Source of the DNA: Terriglobia bacterium | GTDB lineage: Bacteria > Acidobacteriota > Terriglobia > Terriglobales > Acidobacteriaceae | Direction of reading: 5' to 3' | NCBI GenBank assembly: GCA_020073385.1 | Contig: JAIQFH010000020.1 | Span: forward strand, 42,801-106,800 | Length of the DNA: 64,000 nucleotides | Part shown: positions 1 through 10,319 of the stretch, in pieces | Position numbering within the stretch: position 1 is the first letter of the stretch | Layout of the letters: each line of letters opens with the position of its first letter | Notes under the pieces: model-generated | Databases searched by the model: none | Told to the model about the DNA's origin: nothing | The model's input: the letters and a program-made list of their open reading frames with translations, nothing else | Made by a program: the position numbers and the translations under genes

Positions 1-1410
1 ATTCGGGCAGCGTACGGCCTTTACTACACTTCCGTTGAAGATCTGAACCTGTTTTACGAAGTCGCTGATGCTCCGTTTGGCTTGTACTGGACTAGTCCCG
101 GACCCGTTTTGTTTGAGGAGCCGTACCGAAATCGGCAGGACGGAACCACCAAGGACGAGGGACAACGCTTCCCATTCACTGTCCCGACTCCAGGAAGCCC
201 GGCAAATAAGACTCTGGATTTCTCGGTTTATGAGCCGATGTCTTATTTCCCCGGATATGACATTCATAACAAGCTTGCCTATGCCGAGCATTTCAATTTT
301 TCCATTGAGCGTGAGCTCAGCAAGTCCACCGTGCTGACGCTGGCGTACGTAGGCACGGAGGGTCACAGGCTTATCACTCAGATGGAGGCGAATCCGGGCG
401 ATGCGGCTTTATGTATCCAACTCGCTGCTCAAGGAGCCGGCTGCGGACCTAATGGTGAGCAGGACACCTACACCCTTAATGGCTCCACGATTTACGGCAC
501 CAGGGACACTCTTCTGAATCCGAACTACTGCCCCGGCGCGCAGACGCTGTGTTTTGGCTATGGCAACACATTCACGAAGCTAACTGCGAACTCGATCTAT
601 CACGCCGGCGAATTCACACTGGAGCGCAAGGCCGGCGATGTGACATTGTTAGCCGCTTACACACTCGCCAAAGCTATAGACAATTCCTCAGGGTTCGGTG
701 ACCTGGTCAATTTCGCTAACCCGAAGCTAAGCCGTGGCCTGTCATCGACTGATGTTCATCACAATTTCGTCATCAGCTATATCTGGGCTCTTCCGTTCGA
801 TAAGGCCTTTCACGGCCTGCCCAAGCGACTGACTAAAGGTTGGCAGATCCAAGGCATTACCCGATTTGCAACGGGATTTCCAATCCAGATGGGTCAAGGG
901 AATCCCATAGACGCCTCTCAAGCGAATGCCACTCAACTATGTCCGGGGTTGGCGATTCAGGACCCGACACTACAAGAGACGTGTCCGGGAGATGCCTCGC
1001 TTACTGGCAGTCCCTCCACCGATATGCCCAATCTCGTGGGTCCAATTCACAAACACAATCCTCGCGCAACTCCCGGCACGTGGACGTATTTCGACCAGAG
1101 CGCATTTACCGCAACGTCTTGCAATTTAAATTCCGATGGGGTTTTGATTGGTGCTGACTGCGGAAGTTTTGGAACGGCGAACCGACGATTCTTCCACGGC
1201 CCGGGCATCAACAACACTGACTTAGGAATACAAAAGATCATCCCGATCACGGAAGCGAAGTCTTTCGAGATTCGGGGTGAGTTCTTCAACATATTCAACC
1301 ACGCGCAATTTTATAATCCCAGCGGCGACATTAGCAGTGGCAACTTTGGAAACGTCACCAGCGCCCGTCCCATGCGCATCGGGCAGGTTAGCGCGAAGTT
1401 CATCTGGTGA
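1..1410 (+). CDS. Oar-like TonB-dependent receptor, C-terminal part (5' cut by window edge)
   Basis: Frame 1 is open from the first base, so the gene begins upstream of the window; about 469 C-terminal residues are visible. They show the beta-barrel end typical of acidobacterial Oar/CarboxypepD_reg-type receptors: the stretch SVERELSK-like (here IERELSKSTVLTLAYVGTEG), a YTLAKAIDNSS strand, the turn SSTDVHHNFVISYIWALPF, the FFNIFNHAQFYNP motif, and an end in aromatic Trp (KFIW) as expected for an outer-membrane barrel. Same architecture as the complete receptor at 24607-27990. Likely role is TonB-driven uptake of a large substrate such as a glycan or peptide; the substrate cannot be read from the sequence. 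Confidence 0.9.
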   Translation: MRAAYGLYYTSVEDLNLFYEVADAPFGLYWTSPGPVLFEEPYRNRQDGTTKDEGQRFPFTVPTPGSPANKTLDFSVYEPMSYFPGYDIHNKLAYAEHFNFSIERELSKSTVLTLAYVGTEGHRLITQMEANPGDAALCIQLAAQGAGCGPNGEQDTYTLNGSTIYGTRDTLLNPNYCPGAQTLCFGYGNTFTKLTANSIYHAGEFTLERKAGDVTLLAAYTLAKAIDNSSGFGDLVNFANPKLSRGLSSTDVHHNFVISYIWALPFDKAFHGLPKRLTKGWQIQGITRFATGFPIQMGQGNPIDASQANATQLCPGLAIQDPTLQETCPGDASLTGSPSTDMPNLVGPIHKHNPRATPGTWTYFDQSAFTATSCNLNSDGVLIGADCGSFGTANRRFFHGPGINNTDLGIQKIIPITEAKSFEIRGEFFNIFNHAQFYNPSGDISSGNFGNVTSARPMRIGQVSAKFIW

Positions 1411-1428
1411 GTTGACAGCGAGACCGCT

Positions 1429-1465
1429 GGAAAAGGGACGGCAGCCCGCCAAGCCGTCCCTTTCC
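1429..1465 (+). terminator. Hairpin after the receptor gene, probable intrinsic terminator
   Basis: Arms GGAAAAGGGACGGC and GCCGTCCCTTTCC enclose a 10-nt loop, 19 bp after the receptor stop codon. It is followed by a modest T-rich stretch. The position between two genes on the same strand fits termination of the receptor transcript. Confidence 0.6.
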
Positions 1466-1485
1466 ATTTGGGATAAATTGTAAGG

Positions 1486-3171
1486 ATGCGGCGCTTTCCG
1501 ACGACCCGCACGAGTAGCACAGAGATACGTCAGCCGCTGGCCCGGCCTTGGGTCGTGGCCCTTTGTCTCTTTGCCTGCATTCATCCTACGCATATCCGGG
1601 CGCAGACTGCGGACACCTATCGCCAACGTGCAACCGATCTCTCCCAGGCCGGGTCTTGGGATGACGCCATCACGAACTACCGCAAGGCACTCGATCTCGA
1701 GCCCAACGACGCGGTCACGCACTACAACCTCGCGTTGGCGCTGAAGTACAAGGGAAACGGCCGCGAGGCCCTGAAAGAATTTCAAGCGGCAATCAATCTC
1801 AGACCGAAATGGGCCGAGGCTCATTACGGATTGGGCGCAACCTGGTACGACCTGCAAAATCAATCTGAGGCGGTCAGCGAACTCCGCACTGCCGAGTCGC
1901 TCGATCCCGCCCATGCCGCCACGCATCGCTTGCTGGCCCGAATCTACTCCCAGCAGAACAATCTCGCCGATGCCGAACACGAACTGAAGCGGGCGCTTCA
2001 ATTGAAGCCCTCGGCTGACCTCCACTTGGAACTTGGTGTCGTCGAAGGACAACTAGGCAATCTGACTGAAGCCGCGGCCCAGTTTCGTCGCGCGATCCAA
2101 CTCGATCCAAAAGTAGCAGCCGCCCACCTCATGCTAGGAATCGTTCTGCGTCGTCAGGCAGACCACAAGGGCGCGCTCGGTCAATTTCGCACGGCCGTAA
2201 CGCTCACTCCGAATGATGCCGACGCTCAGTACAACCTCGGTCGCGAATTGAAGGCTGACGGCGATGCGCCGGGCGCTATCGCCGCCTTTCGTCGCGCGAT
2301 CGAACTTAGACCCGACTTCGAGCAAGCGCATTACAGTCTCGCCCTCGCCTTGCGCAGCCAGGGAGACGCTGGCAGTGCCAAGAAAGAATTGGATGAGCTC
2401 TCAGGACTGCATGAATTTCGTTCCCGCCTGGCGCAATCAAAGCTCTTGATCCTGCAAGGCGTAGATGCCTTGAAGAAACAGAAATTCGACGACGCCCTTG
2501 CGCTGTTCCAGAAGTCCGCAGAGCAATCCCCCGAACTCCCAACCAGCTTCTACTACCTAGGCGTCACCTGGGAGGGCAAGAACGACCTGGCGCGAGCCAG
2601 AGAAAACTATGAAAAGGCGCTTGCACTCAAGCCGGACTACGCGCAAGCGCACGCCAGCCTTGGATTGCTCCTTTGGAAGTCAGGCGATCAAACGAAGGGT
2701 CTAGAGGAGCTTCAGCACGCCGTGATGTCCGATCCCGATCTGGCCGAGGCGCACTACAACCTCGGGGTCGCACTGGCACAGCTGCAACGCTTGCCAGAAG
2801 CCATTCGCGAGTTGAGGGACGCTGCCAGCCTCGATCCTCACAATATCGACGCGCGAGTGCAACTGGGCTTGGTCCTGAGCCAGAACAACGATACCGCGGC
2901 GGCCATCAATATCTTTCGCGATCTCATCCGGCAGAATCCAGAATTTCCCGAAGGACACAACAATCTCGGACTCGTGCTGCTGCAGTCAGGGAATGCCCAG
3001 AAGGCAGAGATGCAGTTCAGAGAGGCAACGCGGCTGAAACCAGGCTACGCCGAGGCGCATTACAACCTCGCCCTGGCGCTTCGTCAGGAAGGCAAGAAAG
3101 TGGACTCGCAACAGGAATTCGAAAGGGCTTATCAGCTCGCCCCCGAGTTAAGGAATCTTCCCCTTCCGTGA
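1486..3171 (+). CDS. Secreted tetratricopeptide-repeat protein
   Basis: 561 residues. After an N-terminal segment with a hydrophobic run (WVVALCLFACIH) ending near RAQ, which resembles a signal peptide, the protein is almost wholly TPR units of 34 residues from about residue 40 to 555. Repeats show W-x2-A-x2-N/H-Y-x-L-G/A and A-x-Y-N-L-G-x-A-L patterns, for example ALDLEPNDAVTHYNLALALK and AHYNLGVALAQLQRLPEAI. TPRs make protein-binding superhelices, so a scaffold or assembly role in the cell envelope is likely but the partner is unknown. No catalytic domain is seen. The start has AAGG directly before ATG rather than at ideal spacing, so the exact start is not certain. Confidence 0.85.
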   Translation: MRRFPTTRTSSTEIRQPLARPWVVALCLFACIHPTHIRAQTADTYRQRATDLSQAGSWDDAITNYRKALDLEPNDAVTHYNLALALKYKGNGREALKEFQAAINLRPKWAEAHYGLGATWYDLQNQSEAVSELRTAESLDPAHAATHRLLARIYSQQNNLADAEHELKRALQLKPSADLHLELGVVEGQLGNLTEAAAQFRRAIQLDPKVAAAHLMLGIVLRRQADHKGALGQFRTAVTLTPNDADAQYNLGRELKADGDAPGAIAAFRRAIELRPDFEQAHYSLALALRSQGDAGSAKKELDELSGLHEFRSRLAQSKLLILQGVDALKKQKFDDALALFQKSAEQSPELPTSFYYLGVTWEGKNDLARARENYEKALALKPDYAQAHASLGLLLWKSGDQTKGLEELQHAVMSDPDLAEAHYNLGVALAQLQRLPEAIRELRDAASLDPHNIDARVQLGLVLSQNNDTAAAINIFRDLIRQNPEFPEGHNNLGLVLLQSGNAQKAEMQFREATRLKPGYAEAHYNLALALRQEGKKVDSQQEFERAYQLAPELRNLPLP

Positions 3172-3299
3172 ACTTACCGGGCAGATGCGACCACTCCGGA
3201 TTCGCGTGCATTCGCATCAGCGAATCAGAATCTTGCCGGGCAGGCCACTTTCAGACAAATTAGAGTCCTCATTCGAAAAAGCTAGCGCCTAGCCACTCC

Positions 3300-3491
3300 T
3301 CAAACTGCCCGAAGTCCGCACTTCTTCAGAAAATACATTGCGGGGCACCAGTTGGTGATTCCTGACTGAAACAAGTTCAGTCCGACGAAAGCCGTGAACA
3401 GATACCAGTACGGACTCACCCAATATCCCAAGGCTAGCGAGAGCAGGATGAACGTTCCCGCCATCAATCGAAGACCGCGTTCTACCGTCAT
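3300..3491 (-). CDS. YgaP-like DUF2892 family membrane protein
   Basis: The start at 3491 is chosen because GGAGG lies 7-8 nt before this ATG; an upstream in-frame start would overlap the RND gene and has no such site. The 63-residue protein begins MTVERGLRLMAGTFILLSLA, with two short membrane segments and the family pattern W-x-L-F-T-A-F-V-G-L-N-L-F-Q-S-G-I-T-N-W-C-P, followed by LKKCGL. In YgaP proteins this segment is the membrane domain often linked to a rhodanese. Here it is free-standing and is the last gene of the RND efflux operon, 32 bp after the pump stop codon. DUF2892 genes often accompany RND pumps and ArsR regulators in sulfur or thiol stress loci; a link to that is inference. 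Confidence 0.8.
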   Translation of the reverse strand: MTVERGLRLMAGTFILLSLALGYWVSPYWYLFTAFVGLNLFQSGITNWCPAMYFLKKCGLRAV

Positions 3492-3523
3492 TTGTATTCC
3501 TCCAAACGTTGAATTGTTAGCCT

Positions 3524-6500
3524 CTAAGAAACCGAGCATTCGGGTGTTTCGCACTCGGCGACGTTTTCCGGTGCACGAATATGAACCGAGGGACTCGGCT
3601 GATTCCCTTTCTGCGACATGTAGTAAAGGACCGGCACCGCCATCCGCGACAAAACTGTGGAGGCCACTTCGCCGGCCATCAGCGATAACGCCAGGCCCTG
3701 AAATATCGGGTCGAAAAGAATCACGCTTGCCCCCACAACCACGGCGGCCGCCGTCAAAAGCATGGGCCGGAAACGAACCGCACCAGCGTCAACAACTGCT
3801 TCCTCGAGCGACATGCCCTGCATGCGGCGCAGTTCAATGAAATCCACCAGGATGATCGAATTGCGCACAATAATCCCGGCTCCAGCAATGAATCCGATCA
3901 TCGACGTGGCAGTGAAGAAGGCGCCCACTATGGTGTGAGCCGGCAGAATCCCGACCAGCGTCAGCGGAATCGGGGCCATGATTACCAGCGGCGTCTTGAA
4001 ACTCTTGAACCATCCCACCACGAGTACATAAATAAGGACGAGCACGGCAGCAAATGCCAGGCCGAGGTCGCGAAATACTTCCACAGTAATGTGCCATTCG
4101 CCATCCCACTTCATGGAGTAGCGGTCGGTGCGTTCGGGCATCGTGGTGCCCTTGTATTGCTTGACCGCGTAACCCTCAGGCAGCTTGATCTTGTCGATCG
4201 CCTCGCTCATCTTTCCGATTGCATAGACGGGGCTTTCTTCTTCTCCGGCGACGTCTCCGGTCACGTAGACCACGGGCTGCAGATTTTTGCGATATACGCC
4301 CGTATCGATCGTGGTCTGATCCAGGCTGGTAAGTTCCTGCAGCGCGATCTGACCACCGGAAGGCGTCGGGAGCTTGAGATTCTCCAAATCCTGAATGCTG
4401 GAACGATCTGCGCGCGACAACCGGACATGGATCGGGACGTCTTCCCGCGAGCTTGGATCATGCAGCAGTCCGGCATCGGCTCCACCCACGCCGATCTGCA
4501 AGGTTCGCGTCACATCGGCAACCGAAATTCCGTGCAGAGAGGCTTTGTCGAGATCCACTTTCAGGTCGTACTTCGTCTGCGGATCTTCGACGTACCAGTC
4601 CACGTCCACCACACCCTTGGTCTGCTGGAAGACCTGCTTAATCTGACTGGCGAGTTGAATCTGGCCTTTGTAGTCGGGGCCGTAAACCTCTGCGACGAGT
4701 GTCTGGAGAACAGGAGGGCCGGGCGGCACTTCGGCCACCTTGATGCGCGCCGCGAACGGTACACCGAGCTTCACCAGTTCCGGTCGCAGGCGGCGGGCGA
4801 TTTCGTGGCTCTGCGCTTTGCGATCGTGTCGCGAAAGCAGATTCACTTGAATGTCTGCCTGATTCGGCTGCCGGCGGAGAAAATAATGGCGTACCAGTCC
4901 ATTAAAGTTATAGGGACCAGACGTGCCGGCATAGATCTGGTAGTTCGTGACCTCGGGCTGCTGGGCCAGATATTGGCCCAAGGTCTGTGCCACTCGCGTC
5001 GTCTGCTCCAGCGGCGTTCCGTCGGGCATATCAACCATGACCTGGAATTCGCTCTTGTTATCGAAGGGCAGCATTTTCACGCGTACCCACTTGAGTGGGA
5101 CGAAAGCTACTGCGGCCAATAAGAGGACAACAACCCCGCCCAGGAAGAACCAGCGTGTCTTCGTATTGAGGATGAGCGGGTTCATGATCCGGCGATAGAG
5201 CCGCGTCGTCCAGCCTTCGGCTTCATGATGCCCGTGTCCGTTATCACCGGCGTAGTGGCGCAGGAGCCGCAGCGCCGCCCAGGGGGAAACCACGAAGGCG
5301 ACGATCAGCGAGAACACCATCGCCGCCGAAGCGCCGACCGGAATCGGCCGCATGTACGGACCCATAAGTCCGCGCACAAAGGCCATGGGCAGAATCGCCG
5401 CGATTACAGCAAAGGTGGCGAGGATCGTGGGATTGCCCACCTCATCTACGGCTTCCACTGCCACGTCCACTAAAGAACGTCCGCGGCTTCCCGGCAGACG
5501 GAAATGGCGAACGATATTTTCGACGACAACGATCGCGTCATCGACGAGGATGCCGATGGAAAAGATCAGAGCGAACAGCGTGACCCGATTCAGTGTGTAT
5601 CCAAAGACGTAGAAGATCGCCAGAGTCAGAGCCAGGGTGACGGGGACGGCTAATAGAACGACGCCTGATTCGCGCCATCCCAGCGCCAACGCAATCAGCA
5701 GAGTGACCGATAGAGTCGCAATGAGCAGGTGCTTTAGAAGCTCGTCAGACTTGTCCTTGGCCGTCTCGCCGTAGTTACGGGTTACGGTGACGGTCAGGTC
5801 TTGCGGCAGCATGTAGCCGCGCAGTGCGTTGACTTTGCCCAGGACATTCTCCGCAATAACGCTCGCATTGGTGCCCTTGCGTTTGGCCAGCGTTATGGTT
5901 ACCGCTGGATACTCAGGATTCGCCGCCTGACCGCTTGTTCCCTTGGCATTGGCGAACAGAACATAGTTCTCAGGCTCGGCGGGACCGTCCTCGAGTTTTT
6001 CGACCACATCGCGCAGATAGACCGGACGCCCTGCGTGGACTCCGAGAACAACCTGCTTCAAATCTTCGGCTCGAGTGAAGAAGAGTCCCGCTTCCACCTG
6101 GAATTCGTGATTGTCACGGGCAAAGCTGCCGGCTTGTCCCCTGGTATTCGCATTCTGCAGCTGAGCGACTACTGCTCCGGGCGTGAGGCCATAAGCTGCG
6201 AGCCTCTGAGTGTCGAGCACCACGCGCACTTGCCGAGGCTGCCCGCCGATGATCGCTGTTTCGGAGATGTCATCCAGCTTCTTGAGTGAGTTCTCCAACT
6301 CGCCCGCGACGCGGCGCAAGCGGTAAGAATCGTAATTCTTGCCCCACAGAGTCAGGGCCATGATTGGGACGTTGTCGATCGAACGAACCTTAATTAACGG
6401 TTGCGACACGCCCGGAGGAATGCGATCGAAGTTGGAGTAGAGCTTGTTGTACGTCTGGATGATCGCGTCTTCTTCTTTTGTACCCACGTAGAAGCGCACA

Positions 6501-6826
6501 ATCAGCATGCTCATGCCGGGATGGCTGATGGAGTATATGTATTCGACTCCCGGGACTTCCCTGAGCAACTTCTCCATCGGCAGGCTGACGCGCTGGGCTA
6601 CTTCCTGCGCCGACGCTCCGGGCATTTGTACAAATACATCGAGCATGGGAACCACAATCTGCGGCTCTTCCTCGCGAGGGGTTTGCAGAATGGCGAAGGC
6701 ACCGAGCAACAAAGCAGCAACGATGACGAGCGGAGTCAGCTTGGAATCGATAAAGGCATGCGCAACTTCTCCTGCCAGCCGCAGAGCGGAGCGCGTGGCA
6801 GTATGCGAGTTCTTCTGGTCACTCAT
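3524..6826 (-). CDS. RND-family efflux transporter, inner-membrane permease subunit
   Basis: 1100 residues, the usual size for an AcrB/MdtC-type proton-driven trimeric pump. Visible landmarks: first membrane helix near residues 30-50, periplasmic porter loop starting with [21 protein letters not shown], the central membrane block with the proton-relay aspartates in [18 protein letters not shown], and the second loop and helix block ending in [20 protein letters not shown]. It would join the adaptor (6836-7981) and the TolC-like channel (7978-9396) to span the envelope. Start has AGGAG seven bases upstream. This sub-family (P-R-E-E-E-P-Q-I near the N terminus) is distinct from classical multidrug AcrB, and the substrate is unknown. 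Confidence 0.93.
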   Translation of the reverse strand: MSDQKNSHTATRSALRLAGEVAHAFIDSKLTPLVIVAALLLGAFAILQTPREEEPQIVVPMLDVFVQMPGASAQEVAQRVSLPMEKLLREVPGVEYIYSISHPGMSMLIVRFYVGTKEEDAIIQTYNKLYSNFDRIPPGVSQPLIKVRSIDNVPIMALTLWGKNYDSYRLRRVAGELENSLKKLDDISETAIIGGQPRQVRVVLDTQRLAAYGLTPGAVVAQLQNANTRGQAGSFARDNHEFQVEAGLFFTRAEDLKQVVLGVHAGRPVYLRDVVEKLEDGPAEPENYVLFANAKGTSGQAANPEYPAVTITLAKRKGTNASVIAENVLGKVNALRGYMLPQDLTVTVTRNYGETAKDKSDELLKHLLIATLSVTLLIALALGWRESGVVLLAVPVTLALTLAIFYVFGYTLNRVTLFALIFSIGILVDDAIVVVENIVRHFRLPGSRGRSLVDVAVEAVDEVGNPTILATFAVIAAILPMAFVRGLMGPYMRPIPVGASAAMVFSLIVAFVVSPWAALRLLRHYAGDNGHGHHEAEGWTTRLYRRIMNPLILNTKTRWFFLGGVVVLLLAAVAFVPLKWVRVKMLPFDNKSEFQVMVDMPDGTPLEQTTRVAQTLGQYLAQQPEVTNYQIYAGTSGPYNFNGLVRHYFLRRQPNQADIQVNLLSRHDRKAQSHEIARRLRPELVKLGVPFAARIKVAEVPPGPPVLQTLVAEVYGPDYKGQIQLASQIKQVFQQTKGVVDVDWYVEDPQTKYDLKVDLDKASLHGISVADVTRTLQIGVGGADAGLLHDPSSREDVPIHVRLSRADRSSIQDLENLKLPTPSGGQIALQELTSLDQTTIDTGVYRKNLQPVVYVTGDVAGEEESPVYAIGKMSEAIDKIKLPEGYAVKQYKGTTMPERTDRYSMKWDGEWHITVEVFRDLGLAFAAVLVLIYVLVVGWFKSFKTPLVIMAPIPLTLVGILPAHTIVGAFFTATSMIGFIAGAGIIVRNSIILVDFIELRRMQGMSLEEAVVDAGAVRFRPMLLTAAAVVVGASVILFDPIFQGLALSLMAGEVASTVLSRMAVPVLYYMSQKGNQPSPSVHIRAPENVAECETPECSVS

Positions 6827-6835
6827 TCCTGACTC

Positions 6836-7981
6836 CTAACGAGCCTCGATCTTCTTGCCGCTGAGTTCACGGTTGCTGGGATCGGCAACGAGGGTTTCGC
6901 CTGCCTGCAACCCTGCCAGCACCTCCACCTGTCCCGCCGATGGCCTGCCGAGAGTGATGTAGCGCAGGCCAGCGACCTTGTTCTGGTCAAGGACATAGAT
7001 CCCTTGGAGTTGTCCGCGCTCCACCACGGCGGTGCGCGGGATCAGGAGAGCCGATCGCTCCCCGCGCGCGAACTGCGCGCGGCCAAAGAGTCCTGAACGG
7101 AGCGAAGGATCGGATGGCAGTTCGACCTTCACCACAAAGCTGTGGCTCGCCGGATCGGCGGCTGGAACGATTTCGACCACTTTGCCTTTGAGTTGACGAT
7201 TGCCCAGGGCATCGACGAGCACGGGAACCTGCTGACCTTGGCGAACATACTGCAGGTCCGATTCATTCACGCTGGCTTCGAGGCGATGGCGCCGCAGATC
7301 CTCGACGGTAAAGATCGGCATGCCGGGATTGGCCAGCGTGCCGACGTCGGCCTTCTTCTCGGTGATGACGCCATCAAAGGGCGCCACGATGTGGGTATAA
7401 CTGAGCGCCGTGTGCGCCTGCTGGAGCACAGCTTTGGCCTGCGCCTGACCCGCATGGGCCATTTCGCGGCGCGCCTGGGCCGCCTGATACCGCGCCTTGA
7501 TCTCGTCGAATTCCTGTGGGCTGACAGACTTCCTGTCGTAGAGCGTCTGATATCGCTTGAAGGTCGCTTCCGCAAGCGCAAAATCAGATTCAGATGCAGT
7601 ACTCTCCTGTTGCGCCACTAACTCGCCCGCAGTGGCGCGGTCGAGAGCAGCGCGCGGCTGAGCTTCATCGATTACGGCCAGCACCTGGCCTCGCCGAACG
7701 CGGTCGCCTTCACGCACGCGGATCTCGACGATGTTGCCCATCATCTGGGCGGCGAGTTGGCTGGTCTCGGCCGCGCGGAGTGTTCCCACGGCTTCCACGA
7801 CATCGGGAACAACCACCGCCTGTGCGGAGACGACGGAGACGTTGCTCACCGTTTCCGGCGCGGCGCTGACCGTTTCACGCTCGCTGGAGCAGCCGAGCAA
7901 GTTAAGAAACAGAAGTATGGCCGCCGTGCCCAAGGCGATTTTCACGAGAGCTTTCAGTTTTGAAGCGAGAATCCAATTCAT
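6836..7981 (-). CDS. RND efflux periplasmic adaptor (membrane-fusion) lipoprotein
   Basis: 381 residues with a lipoprotein signal: hydrophobic stretch then LLGC, giving Cys31 as acylated residue. A biotinyl/lipoyl-like half (QMMGNIVEIRVREGDRVRRGQVLAVID) is followed by a helical hairpin (about residues 105-180), the second lipoyl half (YTHIVAPFDGVITEKKADVG) and a beta-barrel domain. This order is typical for HlyD/AcrA-type adaptors, which couple the inner-membrane pump to the outer-membrane channel. Its ATG overlaps the TGA of the upstream TolC-like gene by four bases (ATGA), and the pump gene follows ten bases later, so the three are one translationally coupled operon. Confidence 0.92.
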   Translation of the reverse strand: MNWILASKLKALVKIALGTAAILLFLNLLGCSSERETVSAAPETVSNVSVVSAQAVVVPDVVEAVGTLRAAETSQLAAQMMGNIVEIRVREGDRVRRGQVLAVIDEAQPRAALDRATAGELVAQQESTASESDFALAEATFKRYQTLYDRKSVSPQEFDEIKARYQAAQARREMAHAGQAQAKAVLQQAHTALSYTHIVAPFDGVITEKKADVGTLANPGMPIFTVEDLRRHRLEASVNESDLQYVRQGQQVPVLVDALGNRQLKGKVVEIVPAADPASHSFVVKVELPSDPSLRSGLFGRAQFARGERSALLIPRTAVVERGQLQGIYVLDQNKVAGLRYITLGRPSAGQVEVLAGLQAGETLVADPSNRELSGKKIEAR

Positions 7982-9396
7982 GGCGTAACCACCGGGGACT
8001 GTAGATTCAAAGTTCCACTGGCCAACTCCAGGTTGGCGTAGCTGATGTGATATTGAAAGACGGCTTGCCAGTAATCTGCCTGGCTGCGCCGGGCTGCTTC
8101 TTCGGCAGTCAGAAGATCCGTGATGGTGAGCAGGCCGCCGTCGTAGCGGTCCTGATTGATTCGCAGACTCTCCTGGGCCTGAGCGATCGCAGCTCGCGCC
8201 ACTTCGACTTGCTGGCGGCTCGCATCCTGATCGTAATAAGCCTGACGCACTTCGAGTCGCACGGCATCATTCGCTGCCTGCTTGAGCGCCGCAATTTTCT
8301 CGGCGATGGCACGCTCGCGTGACAATGCGGCTCGCTTCGCGCCGCCCTGAAAGAGATCGATTTGCAGTTCAATCCCTCCCAGCCAGTTATTTCCTCCACC
8401 GCCCGCGAGGAAGGTCGGATTGTCCAATTGCCACCCGGCAAAAGCGTTCAGCCGCGGGCCGAACGACGACTTGGCGATGGCGACGCTCAGTTCTTGCGCA
8501 GACTGCTGGGATTCAATCCGCTTCAGATCAGGGCGGGTCGTGAGGGCTTTCTGTTCCAGTTCTGGCAGGGACGCGGGAGCCAAAGACTTCTCCGCCGCGG
8601 GATCGACGGGTTGGTACTGCGCATCGCCCGGCACACCCATGGCCGTGTTGAGTTGGGCCCGGGCAAGGTCCAGATTGTTCCGCGCGCGGATCAACTCTTG
8701 TTCCCTGCCGGCCAGACGAACCTTGGCGCTTAGCAGGTCTGATTCGACGACCAGTCCAGCGTCAAAGCGAATCTGGCTACGGTCCATGATCGCTTTCGCT
8801 GTTTTCTCCGCTTGTTCTGCAATCTCTAGCTGCTTCGTTGCAAGCAAGACTCCGTAATAGGACTGCACTGCGCGGAAGAGAATTTCCTGGTCCGTACGCT
8901 CCAGTTGATGCGTGGCAGCGGAATCCATTTCCTTGGCGCGATCGACTCCACGCCAGGACGCAAATGAATCGAACAGGTTCCAGGTGCCGCCAAAGCGGGT
9001 TGTAAAGTTGCCGTACGGGCGAGGCGTGTTGAGCTTGTTCAGTGCAAAATCGTCGACCGAGAAGCGTTCCTGGCGCAGTTTGCTGCCGAACACGTATACA
9101 GGATCGTTTCCCCGGGTGGCTTGTTCGGAAAAAGTGACGTGCGGCATCAGGAACGACTGGGCTTCGCGCACTCCTGCCGACGCTACTTTCCGATCCGCCA
9201 GCGCTGCCTTGCGAACCGGGTTCTTCTCCAGTGCGATGCTCGCTGCCTGCTGCAGGGAAAGCCGGGAGGGCGCCGGCGTCTGTGAAAACATGATCCCTGT
9301 AGCACAGATCACAACCGCGGCCATAAACGAACGTCGGAAGTAAGAAATCATCTCGGCACGACCTAATCGAAAAGAGACGCTGTTGCTTGTTTCCAT
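7978..9396 (-). CDS. TolC-family outer-membrane efflux channel protein
   Basis: 472 residues. N-terminal signal sequence (FMAAVVICATGIMFSQ), then two OEP repeats of long amphipathic helices rich in Ala, Gln and Arg, for example AEQAEKTAKAIMDRSQIRFDAGLV and the equivalent AIAQAQESLRINQDRYDGGLLTITD. This internal duplication is the hallmark of TolC-like channels, which form a trimeric barrel and periplasmic tunnel. First gene of the efflux operon; GGAAG precedes the ATG at good spacing. Confidence 0.92.
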   Translation of the reverse strand: METSNSVSFRLGRAEMISYFRRSFMAAVVICATGIMFSQTPAPSRLSLQQAASIALEKNPVRKAALADRKVASAGVREAQSFLMPHVTFSEQATRGNDPVYVFGSKLRQERFSVDDFALNKLNTPRPYGNFTTRFGGTWNLFDSFASWRGVDRAKEMDSAATHQLERTDQEILFRAVQSYYGVLLATKQLEIAEQAEKTAKAIMDRSQIRFDAGLVVESDLLSAKVRLAGREQELIRARNNLDLARAQLNTAMGVPGDAQYQPVDPAAEKSLAPASLPELEQKALTTRPDLKRIESQQSAQELSVAIAKSSFGPRLNAFAGWQLDNPTFLAGGGGNNWLGGIELQIDLFQGGAKRAALSRERAIAEKIAALKQAANDAVRLEVRQAYYDQDASRQQVEVARAAIAQAQESLRINQDRYDGGLLTITDLLTAEEAARRSQADYWQAVFQYHISYANLELASGTLNLQSPVVTP

Positions 9397-9473
9397 CGTC
9401 TTCCTGCACGGAAACGAAAACCGTGATGCGGGTCACCGATCCGTAACGATTCCCGCCTTGGGGGAGAAATCGC

Positions 9474-9941
9474 TCACGCCCGTGTTGTAGCCGTCTCCGC
9501 CGCATTCACCCAGTCGGTCTTCTCTGCCACGATTTCGAAGGTAGTGTGGAAGGTAGCGGTCTTCTGCAGCATGGCTCCGACTGAGCAGTATTTTTCTTCC
9601 GACAAGTGAATCGCCTGCTCAATTGCCGAGGCGTCGATATCAACCCCTCGAACCACATGATGAATACGGATCGCCGTGAAAACCTGCGGCGGGCGTTCTG
9701 CCTGATCGGCTTCCACGCGCACTTCGTAGCCGGTAACTTTCTGGTGATATTTCTGACGCAAGATCGTGATCACGTCGAACGCAGTGCATCCCGCCAGTCC
9801 GACGGCCACCAGTTCAATGGGTTTCGGGGCCGTGCCTCCGGCGCTGTCGTCCATCAACAGGTAATGTTCACTTCCAGTTCGCGCGACAAATTGCCTTTGC
9901 TGGCTAAGAGGCTGAGTCAACTCTACTTTTGCGGAAATCAT
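9474..9941 (-). CDS. OsmC/Ohr-family peroxiredoxin-like protein
   Basis: 155 residues. The two reactive cysteines of the family are present: one in VGLAGCTAFDVITILRQK and one in LSEEKYCSVGAMLQKTA. OsmC/Ohr proteins reduce organic hydroperoxides with this thiol pair. The gene lies 77 bp upstream of the TolC-like gene on the same strand and has a strong ribosome site (GAAGGAG) before ATG. Its place in front of an efflux operon suggests an oxidative or electrophile stress unit. The subgroup (OsmC, Ohr or YhfA-like) cannot be settled by eye. Confidence 0.88.
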   Translation of the reverse strand: MISAKVELTQPLSQQRQFVARTGSEHYLLMDDSAGGTAPKPIELVAVGLAGCTAFDVITILRQKYHQKVTGYEVRVEADQAERPPQVFTAIRIHHVVRGVDIDASAIEQAIHLSEEKYCSVGAMLQKTATFHTTFEIVAEKTDWVNAAETATTRA

Positions 9942-10319
9942 CGCTTCTCCTTCGGGCCCCTCACGGATGCCACATGAATAAATGCAATCCCGTGGAATTT
10001 GTTACAAGACGGACGTGGGCGGGCCGAGGTTAAGCTCAAATCAGGCGGCGAAGAAGCGAGCCAGACTTGAAAGGGCAGGGCTTACAGCCGCGCCGCTAAG
10101 TGTCACAAATCAACCGGCTTTATAAGGTGCGCAAGAAACCCTGAATGCCGGTGGTAACGTGGAAGAGCGGCGCTTTAGCGCCGCGTAAACGGTGTTGAAC
10201 GATCGGGCTTTAAGCCCCAGTGGTCGCCTATCGCAGCGATTCGGAGTTTTCCCGCAACCTCTTTGGCCGCTTGGGGAGCGCTCAACGATCAACAGTGAGT
10301 GCGAGTAGCTTGTGATGAT
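9942..10319. repeat. Gene-free stretch with a dispersed GC-rich hairpin repeat
   Basis: No credible gene is seen in these 378 bases. At 10152-10225 there is TGGAAGAGCGGCGCTTTAGC followed by GCCGCG and, about 30 nt on, GGGCTTTAAGCCCC. These two nested hairpins match the family at 14605-14690 and 28271-28500. They are not coding and look like REP-type mobile palindromes. The rest is unremarkable spacer between the OsmC promoter side and the sigma-factor stop. Confidence 0.6.

Noticed and set aside
1640..3150. Regular repeats that could suggest a CRISPR or tandem DNA array
   Set aside because: Period is 102 bp with protein-level TPR conservation and no identical DNA repeats or spacers.
2673..3263. 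196-codon frame within the TPR gene in another phase
   Set aside because: Arg- and Ala-rich shadow of the TPR codons without any domain.
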